A DNA stretch of 64,000 nucleotides from Pseudomonas corrugata (GCF_001269905.1 NZ_LHVK01000015.1:62001-126000); one strand, 5' to 3'; numbered from the stretch's first letter, positions 41,686 to 50,939 are shown. Numbers and translations are program-made. The notes: a model not told the origin generated them from the letters alone.

Positions 41686-41699
41686 TTGACCCAGGTCAT
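41686..41699 (+). promoter_or_regulatory. Degenerate Anr-like palindrome before ccoN1
   Basis: TTGAC-CCAG-GTCAT (41686-41699) has the 5-4-5 spacing of an Anr box but with C/G and T changes. Almost the same sequence (TTGAC-CTGG-GTCAT) precedes ccoG. It lies 85 bp before ccoN1, with a CATACT-like -10 near 41729-41734. The rest of 41357-41783 shows no gene. Confidence 0.6.
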
Positions 41700-41783
41700 G
41701 GCGCGTTGCAATGACCCCCCGCTTTCTCCATACTTGCGGCCGATTTTTATCCTAATAAAACACCCAAACCGTGGAACCTTAGA

Positions 41784-43226
41784 ATGAGCACAGCAATCAG
41801 TCCGACTGCTTATAACTATAAGGTAGTCCGCCAGTTCGCCATCATGACGGTGGTCTGGGGGATCCTTGGCATGGGGCTCGGTGTCTTCATCGCCTCGCAA
41901 CTGGTCTGGCCGGAGTTGAACTTCGATCTGCCATGGACGACGTTTGGACGCCTGCGCCCGCTGCACACCAACCTGGTGATCTTCGCCTTCGGTGGTTGTG
42001 CGTTGTTTGCCACTTCCTACTATGTCGTGCAGCGAACCTGCCAGACGCGACTGATCTCCGACAGCCTCGCGGCCTTTACCTTCTGGGGTTGGCAAGCGGT
42101 CATCGTCGGCGCGATCATTACCTTGCCCATGGGTTTTACCACCACCAAGGAATACGCGGAACTGGAATGGCCCCTGGCTATTCTGCTGGCCATTGTCTGG
42201 GTGACCTACGGCCTGGTGTTCTTCGGCACCATCGTCAAGCGCAAGACCAAGCACATCTATGTCGGTAACTGGTTCTACGGTGCCTTCATCGTCGTGACGG
42301 CCATGCTGCACATCGTCAACCACATGTCGCTGCCGGTCAGTCTGTTCAAGTCGTACTCGGCCTATTCGGGCGCGACCGACGCGATGATCCAGTGGTGGTA
42401 CGGCCACAACGCCGTGGGCTTCTTCCTGACCACCGGCTTCCTGGGGATGATGTACTACTTCGTGCCGAAACAGGCCGAGCGTCCGATCTACTCCTATCGC
42501 CTGTCCATCGTCCACTTCTGGGCACTGATCACCCTGTACATCTGGGCCGGTCCGCACCACCTGCACTACACCGCGCTGCCGGACTGGGCGCAGTCCCTGG
42601 GCATGGCCATGTCGATCATCCTGCTGGCGCCAAGCTGGGGCGGCATGATCAACGGCATGATGACCCTTTCGGGCGCCTGGCATAAGCTGCGCACCGACCC
42701 GATCCTGCGCTTCCTGGTGGTATCCCTGGCGTTCTACGGCATGTCGACCTTCGAAGGCCCGATGATGGCCATCAAGACCGTCAACTCCCTGAGCCACTAC
42801 ACCGACTGGACCATCGGCCACGTACACGCCGGCGCGCTCGGCTGGGTCGCGATGATTTCCATCGGCGCCATCTACCACATGATCCCGAAACTGTTCGGTC
42901 GTGCGCAGATGCACAGTACTCCCCTGATCAACGCGCACTTCTGGCTCGCCACCATCGGTACGGTGCTCTACATCGCCTCGATGTGGGTCAACGGCATTAC
43001 CCAGGGCCTGATGTGGCGTGCGATCAACGATGACGGCACCCTGACCTACTCGTTCGTCGAGGCGCTGCAAGCCAGCCACCCTGGTTACATCGTCCGTGCT
43101 CTGGGCGGCGCGTTCTTCGCCAGCGGCATGCTGTTCATGGCCTACAACGTGTACCGCACCGTTCGTGCTTCTGACCCGGCTGAAGCTGAAGCCGCCGCCA
43201 AGATCGCCGTAGTTGGAGCTCACTGA
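41784..43226 (+). CDS. ccoN1: cbb3 cytochrome oxidase subunit I, second copy
   Basis: This is the catalytic subunit of the second cbb3 operon. The 480-aa protein is collinear with the copy at 38090 and keeps all ligand motifs (HTNLVIFAFGG, WWYGHNAVGFFLT, WAGPHHLHYTALPDW); differences lie mainly at the two ends. It corresponds by order to PAO1 ccoN1, the constitutive operon. Only a degenerate Anr-like palindrome lies upstream. Its stop overlaps the ccoO1 ATG (TGATG). Confidence 0.96.
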   Translation: MSTAISPTAYNYKVVRQFAIMTVVWGILGMGLGVFIASQLVWPELNFDLPWTTFGRLRPLHTNLVIFAFGGCALFATSYYVVQRTCQTRLISDSLAAFTFWGWQAVIVGAIITLPMGFTTTKEYAELEWPLAILLAIVWVTYGLVFFGTIVKRKTKHIYVGNWFYGAFIVVTAMLHIVNHMSLPVSLFKSYSAYSGATDAMIQWWYGHNAVGFFLTTGFLGMMYYFVPKQAERPIYSYRLSIVHFWALITLYIWAGPHHLHYTALPDWAQSLGMAMSIILLAPSWGGMINGMMTLSGAWHKLRTDPILRFLVVSLAFYGMSTFEGPMMAIKTVNSLSHYTDWTIGHVHAGALGWVAMISIGAIYHMIPKLFGRAQMHSTPLINAHFWLATIGTVLYIASMWVNGITQGLMWRAINDDGTLTYSFVEALQASHPGYIVRALGGAFFASGMLFMAYNVYRTVRASDPAEAEAAAKIAVVGAH

Positions 43227-43834
43227 TGAAGCACGAAGCAGTAGAGAAGAATATCGGCCTGCTGGCCTTCTTCATGGTCATCGCCGTGAGCATCGGCGGC
43301 CTGACCCAGATCGTCCCGCTGTTCTTCCAGGACGTGACCAACAAGCCGGTCGAAGGCATGAAGCCACGTACCGCCCTTGAACTGGAAGGCCGCGACATCT
43401 ACATCGCCAACGGCTGTGTCGGCTGCCACTCGCAGATGATCCGTCCGTTCCGCGCCGAGACCGAACGCTACGGCCACTACTCGGTCGCTGGCGAAAGCGT
43501 CTGGGACCACCCGTTCCTGTGGGGTTCCAAGCGTACCGGTCCGGACCTGGCCCGCGTTGGCGGTCGTTACTCCGATGACTGGCACCGTGCGCACTTGTAC
43601 AACCCGCGCAACGTTGTGCCCGAGTCGAAAATGCCGGCCTACCCGTTCCTCGTGGAAAACAAGCTCGACGGCAAAGACACCGCGAAAAAAATGGAAGTCC
43701 TGCGCACCCTGGGCGTGCCTTACACCGACGAAGACATCGCCGGTGCCAAGGATGCCGTGAAGGGCAAGACCGAAATGGACGCGCTGGTGGCCTATCTGCA
43801 AGGCCTGGGCACCATCATCAAAAGCAAACGGTGA
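43226..43834 (+). CDS. ccoO1: cbb3 oxidase subunit II, second copy
   Basis: The 202-aa mono-heme protein has membrane anchor GLLAFFMVIAVSIGGL and heme site GCVGCHSQM near residue 63; ESKMPAYPF supplies the axial Met. It overlaps the ccoN1 stop by one base. The segment ENKLDGKDTAKKMEVL replaces TQAVDSSHTETKLRAM of the first copy. Confidence 0.96.
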   Translation: MKHEAVEKNIGLLAFFMVIAVSIGGLTQIVPLFFQDVTNKPVEGMKPRTALELEGRDIYIANGCVGCHSQMIRPFRAETERYGHYSVAGESVWDHPFLWGSKRTGPDLARVGGRYSDDWHRAHLYNPRNVVPESKMPAYPFLVENKLDGKDTAKKMEVLRTLGVPYTDEDIAGAKDAVKGKTEMDALVAYLQGLGTIIKSKR

Positions 43835-43840
43835 TTCTTA

Positions 43841-44026
43841 ATGGATATCGGGATGATTCGCGGCCTGGGCACCGTCGTCGTGATGGTGGCTTTTATCGGT
43901 CTGGCCCTGTGGGTGTTCAGCCCCAAGCGCAAGTCGGAGTTTGACGACGCGACCTTGCTGCCGTTCGCGGATGATCCCGAAGCCGTCAAGCACGTCGAGC
44001 AAGCTTCTAGGAGTAACAAAGAATGA
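43841..44026 (+). CDS. ccoQ1: cbb3 oxidase small subunit CcoQ, second copy
   Basis: This 61-aa single-helix subunit (MDIGMIRGLGTVVVMVAFIG...) matches ccoQ2 in the helix and in the following SPKRKSEFDDATLLPFADDPE, but has a shorter start and a different tail. The stop overlaps the ccoP1 ATG by 4 bp. Confidence 0.92.
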   Translation: MDIGMIRGLGTVVVMVAFIGLALWVFSPKRKSEFDDATLLPFADDPEAVKHVEQASRSNKE

Positions 44027-45006
44027 CAACGTTCTGGAGTCTGTACGTCACAGTCCTCAGCCTGGGAACGATCTTCTCCCTGACCTGGCTGCTGCTGTCG
44101 ACCCGCAAGGGCCAGCGCAGCGAGGCCACCGAAGAGACGGTTGGCCATTCCTTCGACGGGATCGAGGAATACGACAACCCGCTGCCAAAATGGTGGTTCA
44201 TGCTGTTCGTGGGCACCATCGTGTTCGCCCTCGGTTACCTGGTGCTCTACCCTGGCCTGGGCAACTGGAAAGGCCTGCTGCCAGGCTATAATTACCTGGA
44301 CAACGAAAAGCAGACCGCCTTCGCCAACGGCCAGACCGGCTGGACCGGCGTGCATGAGTGGGAAAAGGAAATGGCGCGCTCGGATGCCAAGTTCGGTCCG
44401 ATCTTCGCCAAGTTCGCCTCCATGCCGATCGAAGAAGTTGCCAAGGACCCGCAAGCCTTGAAGATGGGTGGCCGTCTGTTCGCCTCCAACTGCTCGGTCT
44501 GCCACGGTTCCGACGCCAAGGGTGCCTACGGCTTCCCTAACCTGACCGACGCCGACTGGCGCTGGGGCGGCGAGCCGGAAACCATCAAGACCACCATCAT
44601 GGGCGGTCGTCATGCCGTGATGCCGGGCTGGGCCGCCGTGGTCGGCGAGCAAGGTGTCGCCGACGTGGCGTCGTACCTGGTGACCAGCCTGCACGGTCGC
44701 AAACTGCCGGAAGGCGCCAAGGCCGATCCGGCCAACGGCCAGAAAATCTTCGCTGCCAACTGCGTGGCCTGCCACGGTCCGGCAGGCCAGGGTACTCCCG
44801 CCATGGGCGCACCTAACCTGACGCACCCGGCCGCGTTCATCTACGGTTCGAGCTTCGCTCAACTGCAGCAGACCATCCGCTACGGTCGCCAGGGCCAGAT
44901 GCCTGCCCAGGCCGACCTGCAAGGCAACGACAAGGTCCACCTGCTGGCCGCCTATGTCTACAGCCTGTCCCACGGCGAAAAGGCCCCGGCCGCTGACGCC
45001 CAGTAA
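44023..45006 (+). CDS. ccoP1: cbb3 oxidase subunit III, second copy
   Basis: The 327-aa di-heme protein has two N-terminal helices and the heme sites CSVCH and CVACH. It carries the YLDNEKQTAFANG insertion after GLLPGYN that ccoP2 lacks. It is the last gene of the operon and is followed by a strong terminator. In PAO1 the next genes are ccoGHIS; here accessory genes come first. Confidence 0.96.
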   Translation: MTTFWSLYVTVLSLGTIFSLTWLLLSTRKGQRSEATEETVGHSFDGIEEYDNPLPKWWFMLFVGTIVFALGYLVLYPGLGNWKGLLPGYNYLDNEKQTAFANGQTGWTGVHEWEKEMARSDAKFGPIFAKFASMPIEEVAKDPQALKMGGRLFASNCSVCHGSDAKGAYGFPNLTDADWRWGGEPETIKTTIMGGRHAVMPGWAAVVGEQGVADVASYLVTSLHGRKLPEGAKADPANGQKIFAANCVACHGPAGQGTPAMGAPNLTHPAAFIYGSSFAQLQQTIRYGRQGQMPAQADLQGNDKVHLLAAYVYSLSHGEKAPAADAQ

Positions 45007-45025
45007 GGCTTACGCCTGATACACG

Positions 45026-45063
45026 AAAGGCCCCGTCAATGCACATTGACGGGGCCTTTTTCA
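45026..45063 (+). terminator. Rho-independent terminator of the ccoN1 operon
   Basis: AAAGGCCCCGTCAAT pairs with ATTGACGGGGCCTTT (15 bp, 4-nt loop) and is followed by T residues, 19 bp after ccoP1. Confidence 0.95.
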
Positions 45064-45155
45064 TAGCCAGCCCCGATAGAGCACAGCCGTTTCTCTTGCC
45101 GCTCATCAGCCCAAGTAGTAACGTGCCTACATTAGAGTTTAATGAGGGCACGCCC

Positions 45156-45410
45156 ATGTCCATCACTACCATGTCCAGCCGCGAATTCAACCACGACACA
45201 AGTGGTGCCAAAAAAGCGACCCGCGAAGGGCCCGTCATCATCACCGACCGTGGCAAGCCGGCCCATGTGCTGCTAAGCATTGAGGAGTATCAGAAACTGA
45301 CCGGTATCGGCGCCAGCATTGTCGAGCTGCTGGTCATGCCCGATGCGCCGGATATCGATTTCGACACCGAGCGCGCCGTCATCACTCCTCGAGCGGTAGA
45401 CCTGTCCTGA
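45156..45410 (+). CDS. Phd/YefM-family antitoxin
   Basis: This 84-aa protein (MSITTMSSREFNHDTSGAKK...) has the Phd/YefM DNA-binding fold (VIITDRGKPAHVLLSIEEYQKL is the family core) and an acidic C terminus that would wrap the toxin. GAGGG lies 9 nt before ATG 45156. Its stop overlaps the toxin ATG by one base, the usual coupling in toxin-antitoxin operons. Family antitoxins repress their own promoter; the short sequence GTAGTAACGTGCCTAC (45116-45131) could be an operator but is a poor palindrome. Confidence 0.9.
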   Translation: MSITTMSSREFNHDTSGAKKATREGPVIITDRGKPAHVLLSIEEYQKLTGIGASIVELLVMPDAPDIDFDTERAVITPRAVDLS

Positions 45411-45820
45411 TGTATTTACTCGACACCAACGTCATTTCGGAATTGCGCAAACCCCAGGCCGATAGAAACGTGCAGGCCTGGGCCCGCAGCGTAGCCGCGC
45501 CCAGCCTGTATGTTTCGGCGATTACCGTATTGGAACTGGAAACCGGTGTGTTGCGCTTCGAACGCAAGGACCCGAGCCAGGGCAGCCGCCTGCGTGCCTG
45601 GCTGGACAACCACGTCTTGCCCGCCTTTGCCGGCAGGATCCTGGCGGTGGACCGCGCCGTGGCGCTGCGCTGCGCCCGGCTGCACGTGCCCGATCGCAGC
45701 AATGAATGCGACGCGCTGATCGCTGCCACGGCACTGATCCATGGCCTGACCGTGGTCACTCGCAACGTAGCGGACTTCGAGGCCAGCGGGGTTACGCTGC
45801 TCAACCCGTGGGTGGCCTGA
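45410..45820 (+). CDS. PIN-domain (VapC-like) toxin
   Basis: This 136-aa PIN-domain protein is a probable ribonuclease toxin. The acidic active-site residues are visible in LLDTNVISELRK (Asp5), ELETGVLRFERKD (Glu42 region), NECDALIAATA (Asp near 101) and TRNVADFEASGV (Asp near 121). It is translationally coupled to the Phd-type antitoxin. The pair sits at the left edge of the DNA inserted between ccoP1 and ccoG. The target RNA is not predictable. Confidence 0.92.
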   Translation: MYLLDTNVISELRKPQADRNVQAWARSVAAPSLYVSAITVLELETGVLRFERKDPSQGSRLRAWLDNHVLPAFAGRILAVDRAVALRCARLHVPDRSNECDALIAATALIHGLTVVTRNVADFEASGVTLLNPWVA

Positions 45821-45936
45821 CTACGCGGTGCGGCTGGCCGAGATGAAAAACCGGCCGATTGCCTGATGGGGCCGAAGCTGATCCAATGCCCGGTGCGCAC
45901 GGAGACGCAGGCCATGACTGACAAGGAGAAGATGCA

Positions 45937-46008
45937 ATGGAAGGCATCACCACGCTTGAACCGATAGAAGCCGGCGGCTCCCACTGCACGGGCAACGTGC
46001 ATGTCTGA
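45937..46008 (+). CDS. Possible 23-codon ORF coupled to the RHS gene
   Basis: MEGITTLEPIEAGGSHCTGN plus VHV is encoded after a good AAGGAG (45923-45928, 8 nt spacing), and its stop overlaps the RHS start codon (ATGTCTGA). The RHS start itself has only a weak ribosome binding site, so translation of this short frame could feed the RHS gene. It might instead be a frame-shifted remnant of the RHS N terminus. No homologue is known to me. The gap 45821-45936 shows nothing else. Confidence 0.35.
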   Translation: MEGITTLEPIEAGGSHCTGNVHV

Positions 46009-49000
46009 CGCGCTCTGGGCCGCTCGCCTGGGCGATGCGCTGGATCACACCTCGATGATGGCCGACATCCTCGGCGGTGTGCTGGAAGTGGCGGCCAACA
46101 TCGCGATCACGGCCGTCGCCACCGCTGCCGTGGTTGCGGCCACCGGCATCACGGTCGCGACCGGCGGCCTGGGCTGCTTCCTGCTCGGCGCCGTGGTCGG
46201 CGCGGTCGTTGGTCTCGCCATGAGCAAGACCGGCGCCGACAAGGGCCTGAGCAATCTCTGCGAGGGCATCGGCAACGCCCTCTTTCCGCCCACGGTGCAG
46301 GCCAACATCCTCACCGGCTCCACCGACACCCTGACCAACAACATTCCCGCCGCCCGCGCCGCCGGGGCCATCGAGTCCCATGTCGCACCGGCCGGCACCG
46401 AGCTGGAAGCGCCCGAGCCCAGCTACCTGGACATGGCCGAGAGTTTCTTCTCGCAGATGTGGCGGCCCACCGTCGCCACACCCGCCCCCGGTGCCGTGCC
46501 CAAGCCGCTGGACATGATCACCTGCCTGAAGCACCCGCCGATGCCGCCGCAGTTCCTGGCTGAAGGTTCGGACAAGGTCACCATCAACGGCCAGCCCGCC
46601 GTGCGCAGCGGCGACCGCAGTACCTGCGAAGCCAAGGTGGTGTCGTCCGGGCTGATTTCCCCCGATGTGACCATCGGCGGCGGCACCGTGGTGGTGCGCG
46701 AGATCCGCAGCGGCAAGACGCCGGGCGTGGGCCTGGCAGTAACGGCCCTCTTGATGCTCAAGGGCAGCAAGGGCAAATTCTTCAGCAAGCTGCCATGCAT
46801 GCTGGCCGGCGCAGCGGCGTCGATGGCGGTCAGCAGTGCCATGGGCGCGGCGGCCAACGCGGCCATGGGCTCGTCGAACCCGGTGCATGCCGCCACCGGG
46901 GCCAAGGTCCTGGGCGGCGATGAAGAGCTGGATTTCGTACTGCCGGGGATTCAGCCGATCGATTGGCAGCGCTTCTATAACAGCCGTGACGAGCGCGGCG
47001 AAGGGCTGTTCGGCGTCGGCTGGAGCGTGCCCTACGAAATACACGTAGAGATCCTGCCCCACCCCGAGGGCGGCGAGACCCTGGTCTACACCGACGAACA
47101 GGGCCGCCCCATCGACATGGGCTCAATCCCCTTGGGCGGTGCGGTGTTCAGCGCCGGCGAAGGCCTCGCCGTGCGGCGCCATGCCAACGGGCAATTGCTG
47201 ATCGAAAGCGCGGACGGCCTGTATCGTCTGTTCGAACCGGCACCGGGGAACGCGGCGTTGCTGCGCCTCAGCCAACTGGGCGACCGCAACGACAACCGTA
47301 TCTACCTCGACTACGACGAAACCGGGCGCCTGGTACGACTGCGCGACGCTTTCGACCTGGTACAGGTCGAGCTGGCTTACGAACGTGAACGTGTCAGCCA
47401 GATCGAACGCCTGTACCCCGACCAGCAACGGGAAGTGCTGGTCAGCTACGGCTATGATGCGACGGGCAACCTGACCGAAGTACGCGACGCCACCGGCCAG
47501 GTGCAACGACGCTTCGCCTACGACGCGGGCCGGCGCATGGTGGAGCACCAATTGCCCACGGGCCTGCAGTGCTTCTACGACTGGGCCTTGCTCGAGGACC
47601 AGGAATGGCGCGTGGTCCGTCACTGGACCGACGAGGGCGATGCCTACCAGTTCGACTATGACCTAATGGCTGGCATCACCCGCATCAGCGATAGCTTGCA
47701 GCGGGTCAGCACCCGCCATTGGAACAGCCAGCACCAGATCACCCAATTCACCGACACGCTCGGCCAGACCTGGTCGTTCGAGTGGAACGACGAGCGCCAG
47801 ATGCTGGCCGCCACCGATCCACAGGGCGGGCACTACACCTACAGCTACGACGAAGCCGGCAACCTGATCAGCGAAACCGACCCGCTGGGTCGCAGCGAAT
47901 CCACCCTCTGGCTCGAACACTGGGCCCTGCCGCAGGTGGACACCGACGCCGCCGGCCACAGCTGGACGTACCGCTACGATCAGCGCGGCAACTGCATCGC
48001 CGAAACCGATCCGCTGGGCCATGTCACCCGCTACCGCTACGACGCCCACGGCCAGGTCATCGAAATCATCGACGCCACCGGCAAGAGCAAGAAGCTGCGC
48101 TGGAACCCGTTCGGACAACTGGTGGAGCATGTCGACTGCTCGGGTTACCCGACGCGGTTCAGCTACGACCATCGCGGCTACCTGCACACCATCACCGACG
48201 CCCTCGGCGAGCGCACCCAGTTCAGCTACGACGCCCAAGGTCGCTTGCTCGGCAGTCAATTGCCGGACGGCCGCAGCGAGCTTTACCAGCGTGACGTCGC
48301 CGGCCAATTGACCGGCTATACGGACCCGGCCGGGCACACAACTCTTTACCAACACAACCGCCGCGGCCAGGTCCGCCAGCGCACCGACGCCCAGGGCCGG
48401 CAGGTGCAGTTTGCGTATGACAGCTATGGACGACTGCAGGCGCTGGTCAATGAGAATGGTGAACGCTATCGGTTTGCCTGGGATGCTGGCGACCGATTGG
48501 CCGAACAGCAGGATCTGGATGGCAGCGCCAAGCGCTACGCCTACGACCGACTGAACAACCTCGCGGCGGTGACGGCCGTTCCGGCCCCTCACGGCACCGG
48601 CCTGGCAGTCGTCTCCGAAGCGCCTCCGCCGCCCATCGTCCATCGACTGGAGCGCGACGCCGTGGGTCGGCTGATCGCCAAAATCACCGACGATGGCCGC
48701 ACTGAGTACGCTTACGACCCGCGGGACCAGCTCACCGCCGTCACCTTCACCGACCACCAGGGCAACGCCCAAAGCCTGAGCTTCGCCTACGACGCCCTCG
48801 GCCAGTTGCTGACCGAAAACAGCGCCGCCGACAGCTTGCAACACCGCTACGACGAACTCGGCAACCTGATCCAGACCCAACTGCCCGATGGCCGCTGGCT
48901 CAACCGGCTGTACTACGGCAGCGGCCACCTGCACCAGATCAACCTCGACGGCCAGGTCATCAGCGACTTCGAACGCGACCGCCTGCACCGTGAAGTGCTG

Positions 49001-50359
49001 CGCACCCAAGGGCAGATCAGCACCCGCAGCGAGTATGACCGCAGCGGCCGCCTTCGCTCGCGCCAACGCCGCCACACCAGCCAACCGTCGCTCCTGCCGG
49101 CAACGGTGCAAAAACACTTCGAGTACGACCCCGCCGGCAACCTGATCGGCAAACTCGACCAGCAACCGGCCGCACAGCACCGCCAATTGCTGCACTACGA
49201 CACCACCGGCCGCATTATCGCCAGCCAGGACAGCCTTCACGGCCAACGCGAAACCTTTGTCTACGACGCCGCCGCTAACCTGCTGGACGGCACGCAAGCC
49301 GGTGCCGGCCGGGTGGTGCATAACAAATTGCTGACGTATGAGGACAAGCGGTACCGCTACGACGCCTTTGGCCGGATGATCGAAAAACGCAGCGCAAAAC
49401 GCGGCCTGCAACGCTTTGCCTACGATGCCGAAAGTCGCCTGATCGAAGTGCGCAACGAAAACGGCAGCATTGTGCGCATGACCTACGACCCCCTGGGCCG
49501 ACGTATCGTCAAGAACGAGCATGACAATAACGGTTATCCGCTCGGTGAAACCCGCTTCACCTGGGACGGCCTGCGCCTGTGGCAGGAGCATCGCCACCAG
49601 CAGAGCAGCCTGTACCTCTACGACGATAACAGCTACGAACCCCTGGCCCGCGTCGATGGCACCGGCCCACTGCAAAAGGTCCGCTACTACCACATCGACC
49701 TCAACGGCCTGCCGGAACAGCTCACCGAGGCCGACGGGCACAGCGTCTGGCAGGCGACCTATCGTGTCTGGGGCAACACGCTGGAAGAGGTGCGCGAGCC
49801 GTATTACATCGAAGAGCAGAACCTGCGGTTCCAGGGGCAGTACCTGGACCGGGAGACGGGGCTGCATTTCAATACGTTCAGGTTTTATGATCCGGATGTC
49901 GGAAGGTTTACGACGCCGGATCCGATTGGGTTGGAAGGTGGTCTCAATCTTTATCAGTACGCCCCTAATACTTTCAGCTGGATCGACCCCAAAGGCTTGG
50001 CGTGCAGCGCGTACAAGGGAAAATTGAACCAAAAAGCATCACAGATGCGACCTTTGGCCAAAGGCTCAAAAGAATGGAAACAGGCCGTCATAGATAGCAG
50101 GACGGCTATGACCAAAGGAGAAAAATTTCAAGTAAAGGTAAAATCCAGCTCAGATGCCAAAGCGTTCCTGAAAGAATCACAAGGCAACATGAACCGCTAC
50201 AAAGCTCATACCCAAAGCGCTCGGGCCGATGGTGCGGCAAAATACCCTAAAGGCTACGAACAACATATGGCTCCCGAGGGTGGCTTTGGGGACACACCTC
50301 ATATTAAGTGGTACAACAATGGAGCGGATGGTCATATTTTCTATGACATTCCGAACTGA
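46001..50359 (+). CDS. PAAR-RHS polymorphic toxin
   Basis: This 1452-aa protein has the layout of a type VI secretion RHS effector. N-terminal Ala/Gly-rich membrane-like segments (about 30-75) are followed by a PAAR-type region (about 165-235, with DKVTINGQPAVRSGDRSTC), then a third hydrophobic stretch near 270-290. The RHS cage follows with many YD repeats (for example YDEAGNLISETDPLG) from about 320 to 1330. It ends in the core motif TTPDPIGLEGGLNLYQYAPN near 1303. The last ~118 residues are the variable toxin tip. No vgrG or EagR chaperone gene is in the window, so it would rely on a T6SS elsewhere. A coupled small ORF overlaps its start. Confidence 0.92.
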   Translation: MSDALWAARLGDALDHTSMMADILGGVLEVAANIAITAVATAAVVAATGITVATGGLGCFLLGAVVGAVVGLAMSKTGADKGLSNLCEGIGNALFPPTVQANILTGSTDTLTNNIPAARAAGAIESHVAPAGTELEAPEPSYLDMAESFFSQMWRPTVATPAPGAVPKPLDMITCLKHPPMPPQFLAEGSDKVTINGQPAVRSGDRSTCEAKVVSSGLISPDVTIGGGTVVVREIRSGKTPGVGLAVTALLMLKGSKGKFFSKLPCMLAGAAASMAVSSAMGAAANAAMGSSNPVHAATGAKVLGGDEELDFVLPGIQPIDWQRFYNSRDERGEGLFGVGWSVPYEIHVEILPHPEGGETLVYTDEQGRPIDMGSIPLGGAVFSAGEGLAVRRHANGQLLIESADGLYRLFEPAPGNAALLRLSQLGDRNDNRIYLDYDETGRLVRLRDAFDLVQVELAYERERVSQIERLYPDQQREVLVSYGYDATGNLTEVRDATGQVQRRFAYDAGRRMVEHQLPTGLQCFYDWALLEDQEWRVVRHWTDEGDAYQFDYDLMAGITRISDSLQRVSTRHWNSQHQITQFTDTLGQTWSFEWNDERQMLAATDPQGGHYTYSYDEAGNLISETDPLGRSESTLWLEHWALPQVDTDAAGHSWTYRYDQRGNCIAETDPLGHVTRYRYDAHGQVIEIIDATGKSKKLRWNPFGQLVEHVDCSGYPTRFSYDHRGYLHTITDALGERTQFSYDAQGRLLGSQLPDGRSELYQRDVAGQLTGYTDPAGHTTLYQHNRRGQVRQRTDAQGRQVQFAYDSYGRLQALVNENGERYRFAWDAGDRLAEQQDLDGSAKRYAYDRLNNLAAVTAVPAPHGTGLAVVSEAPPPPIVHRLERDAVGRLIAKITDDGRTEYAYDPRDQLTAVTFTDHQGNAQSLSFAYDALGQLLTENSAADSLQHRYDELGNLIQTQLPDGRWLNRLYYGSGHLHQINLDGQVISDFERDRLHREVLRTQGQISTRSEYDRSGRLRSRQRRHTSQPSLLPATVQKHFEYDPAGNLIGKLDQQPAAQHRQLLHYDTTGRIIASQDSLHGQRETFVYDAAANLLDGTQAGAGRVVHNKLLTYEDKRYRYDAFGRMIEKRSAKRGLQRFAYDAESRLIEVRNENGSIVRMTYDPLGRRIVKNEHDNNGYPLGETRFTWDGLRLWQEHRHQQSSLYLYDDNSYEPLARVDGTGPLQKVRYYHIDLNGLPEQLTEADGHSVWQATYRVWGNTLEEVREPYYIEEQNLRFQGQYLDRETGLHFNTFRFYDPDVGRFTTPDPIGLEGGLNLYQYAPNTFSWIDPKGLACSAYKGKLNQKASQMRPLAKGSKEWKQAVIDSRTAMTKGEKFQVKVKSSSDAKAFLKESQGNMNRYKAHTQSARADGAAKYPKGYEQHMAPEGGFGDTPHIKWYNNGADGHIFYDIPN
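50003..50356 (+). other. Variable C-terminal toxin tip of the RHS protein
   Basis: Sequence after the RHS core (from about residue 1335) turns visibly AT-richer and lysine-rich, the usual sign of an exchanged toxin module. The tip contains FQVKVKSSSDAKAFLKESQG and ends with PHIKWYNNGADGHIFYDIPN, whose His and Asp residues could form a nuclease-type active site. I do not recognise the domain with confidence. The 411-bp gene that follows is the likely immunity partner. Confidence 0.75.
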
Positions 50360-50360
50360 C

Positions 50361-50771
50361 ATGAAAAGCGATTATCGTCTGGAAGGACTCAAAAAGCTTG
50401 ACTTAGGTCCAAATGAAAACAGCGAGGCGATTTTTTCGCTGATGCTACAGCCCACCTTGTCAGGCGACTTCATTCAAGTACTTGACTCGCTTGAAGATCT
50501 GGAGGCTCATCTGACCTCAGACTACTACTATGTGGCGCACAAACTCATTGCCACCAAAGGCAAAAAAATAATATTCAAGGGAGCGCTATGTAAAGCGACA
50601 CGAGACGACCTCACAAGTTTTCTTGATGAAGCCAAGGCCTCCGGCGACCTGCGTGAATTATTGATCACTTCTGTCCGGCCTCATCCAGACAGGAAAGTAA
50701 TATACATTTCAGAAGACTCAATTTTTCTGTACGCAGATGGATATACTCAACGCCCTCTGCCTCCCGCTTGA
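50361..50771 (+). CDS. Probable immunity protein for the RHS toxin
   Basis: This 136-aa cytoplasmic protein (MKSDYRLEGLKKLDLGPNEN...) begins one base after the RHS stop, has the same low GC as the toxin tip and is followed by non-coding sequence. In polymorphic toxin loci the gene in this position is nearly always the cognate immunity gene. No known immunity family is recognised. It has no signal peptide, which fits a toxin acting in the cytoplasm. An in-frame ATG at 50343 that would overlap the RHS gene is an alternative start; no good ribosome binding site supports either, so coupling is likely. Confidence 0.75.
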   Translation: MKSDYRLEGLKKLDLGPNENSEAIFSLMLQPTLSGDFIQVLDSLEDLEAHLTSDYYYVAHKLIATKGKKIIFKGALCKATRDDLTSFLDEAKASGDLRELLITSVRPHPDRKVIYISEDSIFLYADGYTQRPLPPA

Positions 50772-50939
50772 AGAGCTTCTGAATACCCGATTTCAGATAA
50801 AGATAAACCTGTTCGAGCCTTTGTCCTATGAACGGCTTTTAAAGCCACTAGTGGTCTGTGCAGTTACGCCCCAACCGCGTCGGCGCAGTCCTGAAGGCAG
50901 ACCGCGCTAACTACTTTACGACGGCTGCGCCCTCGGAAC

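Noticed and set aside
41421..41714. 97-aa frame upstream of ccoN1
   Set aside because: It has no ribosome binding site, lies across the probable ccoN1 control region and shows no family resemblance.
45116..45131. Operator palindrome of the toxin-antitoxin promoter
   Set aside because: GTAG/CCTAC pairing is imperfect and too short to call; noted only in the antitoxin entry.
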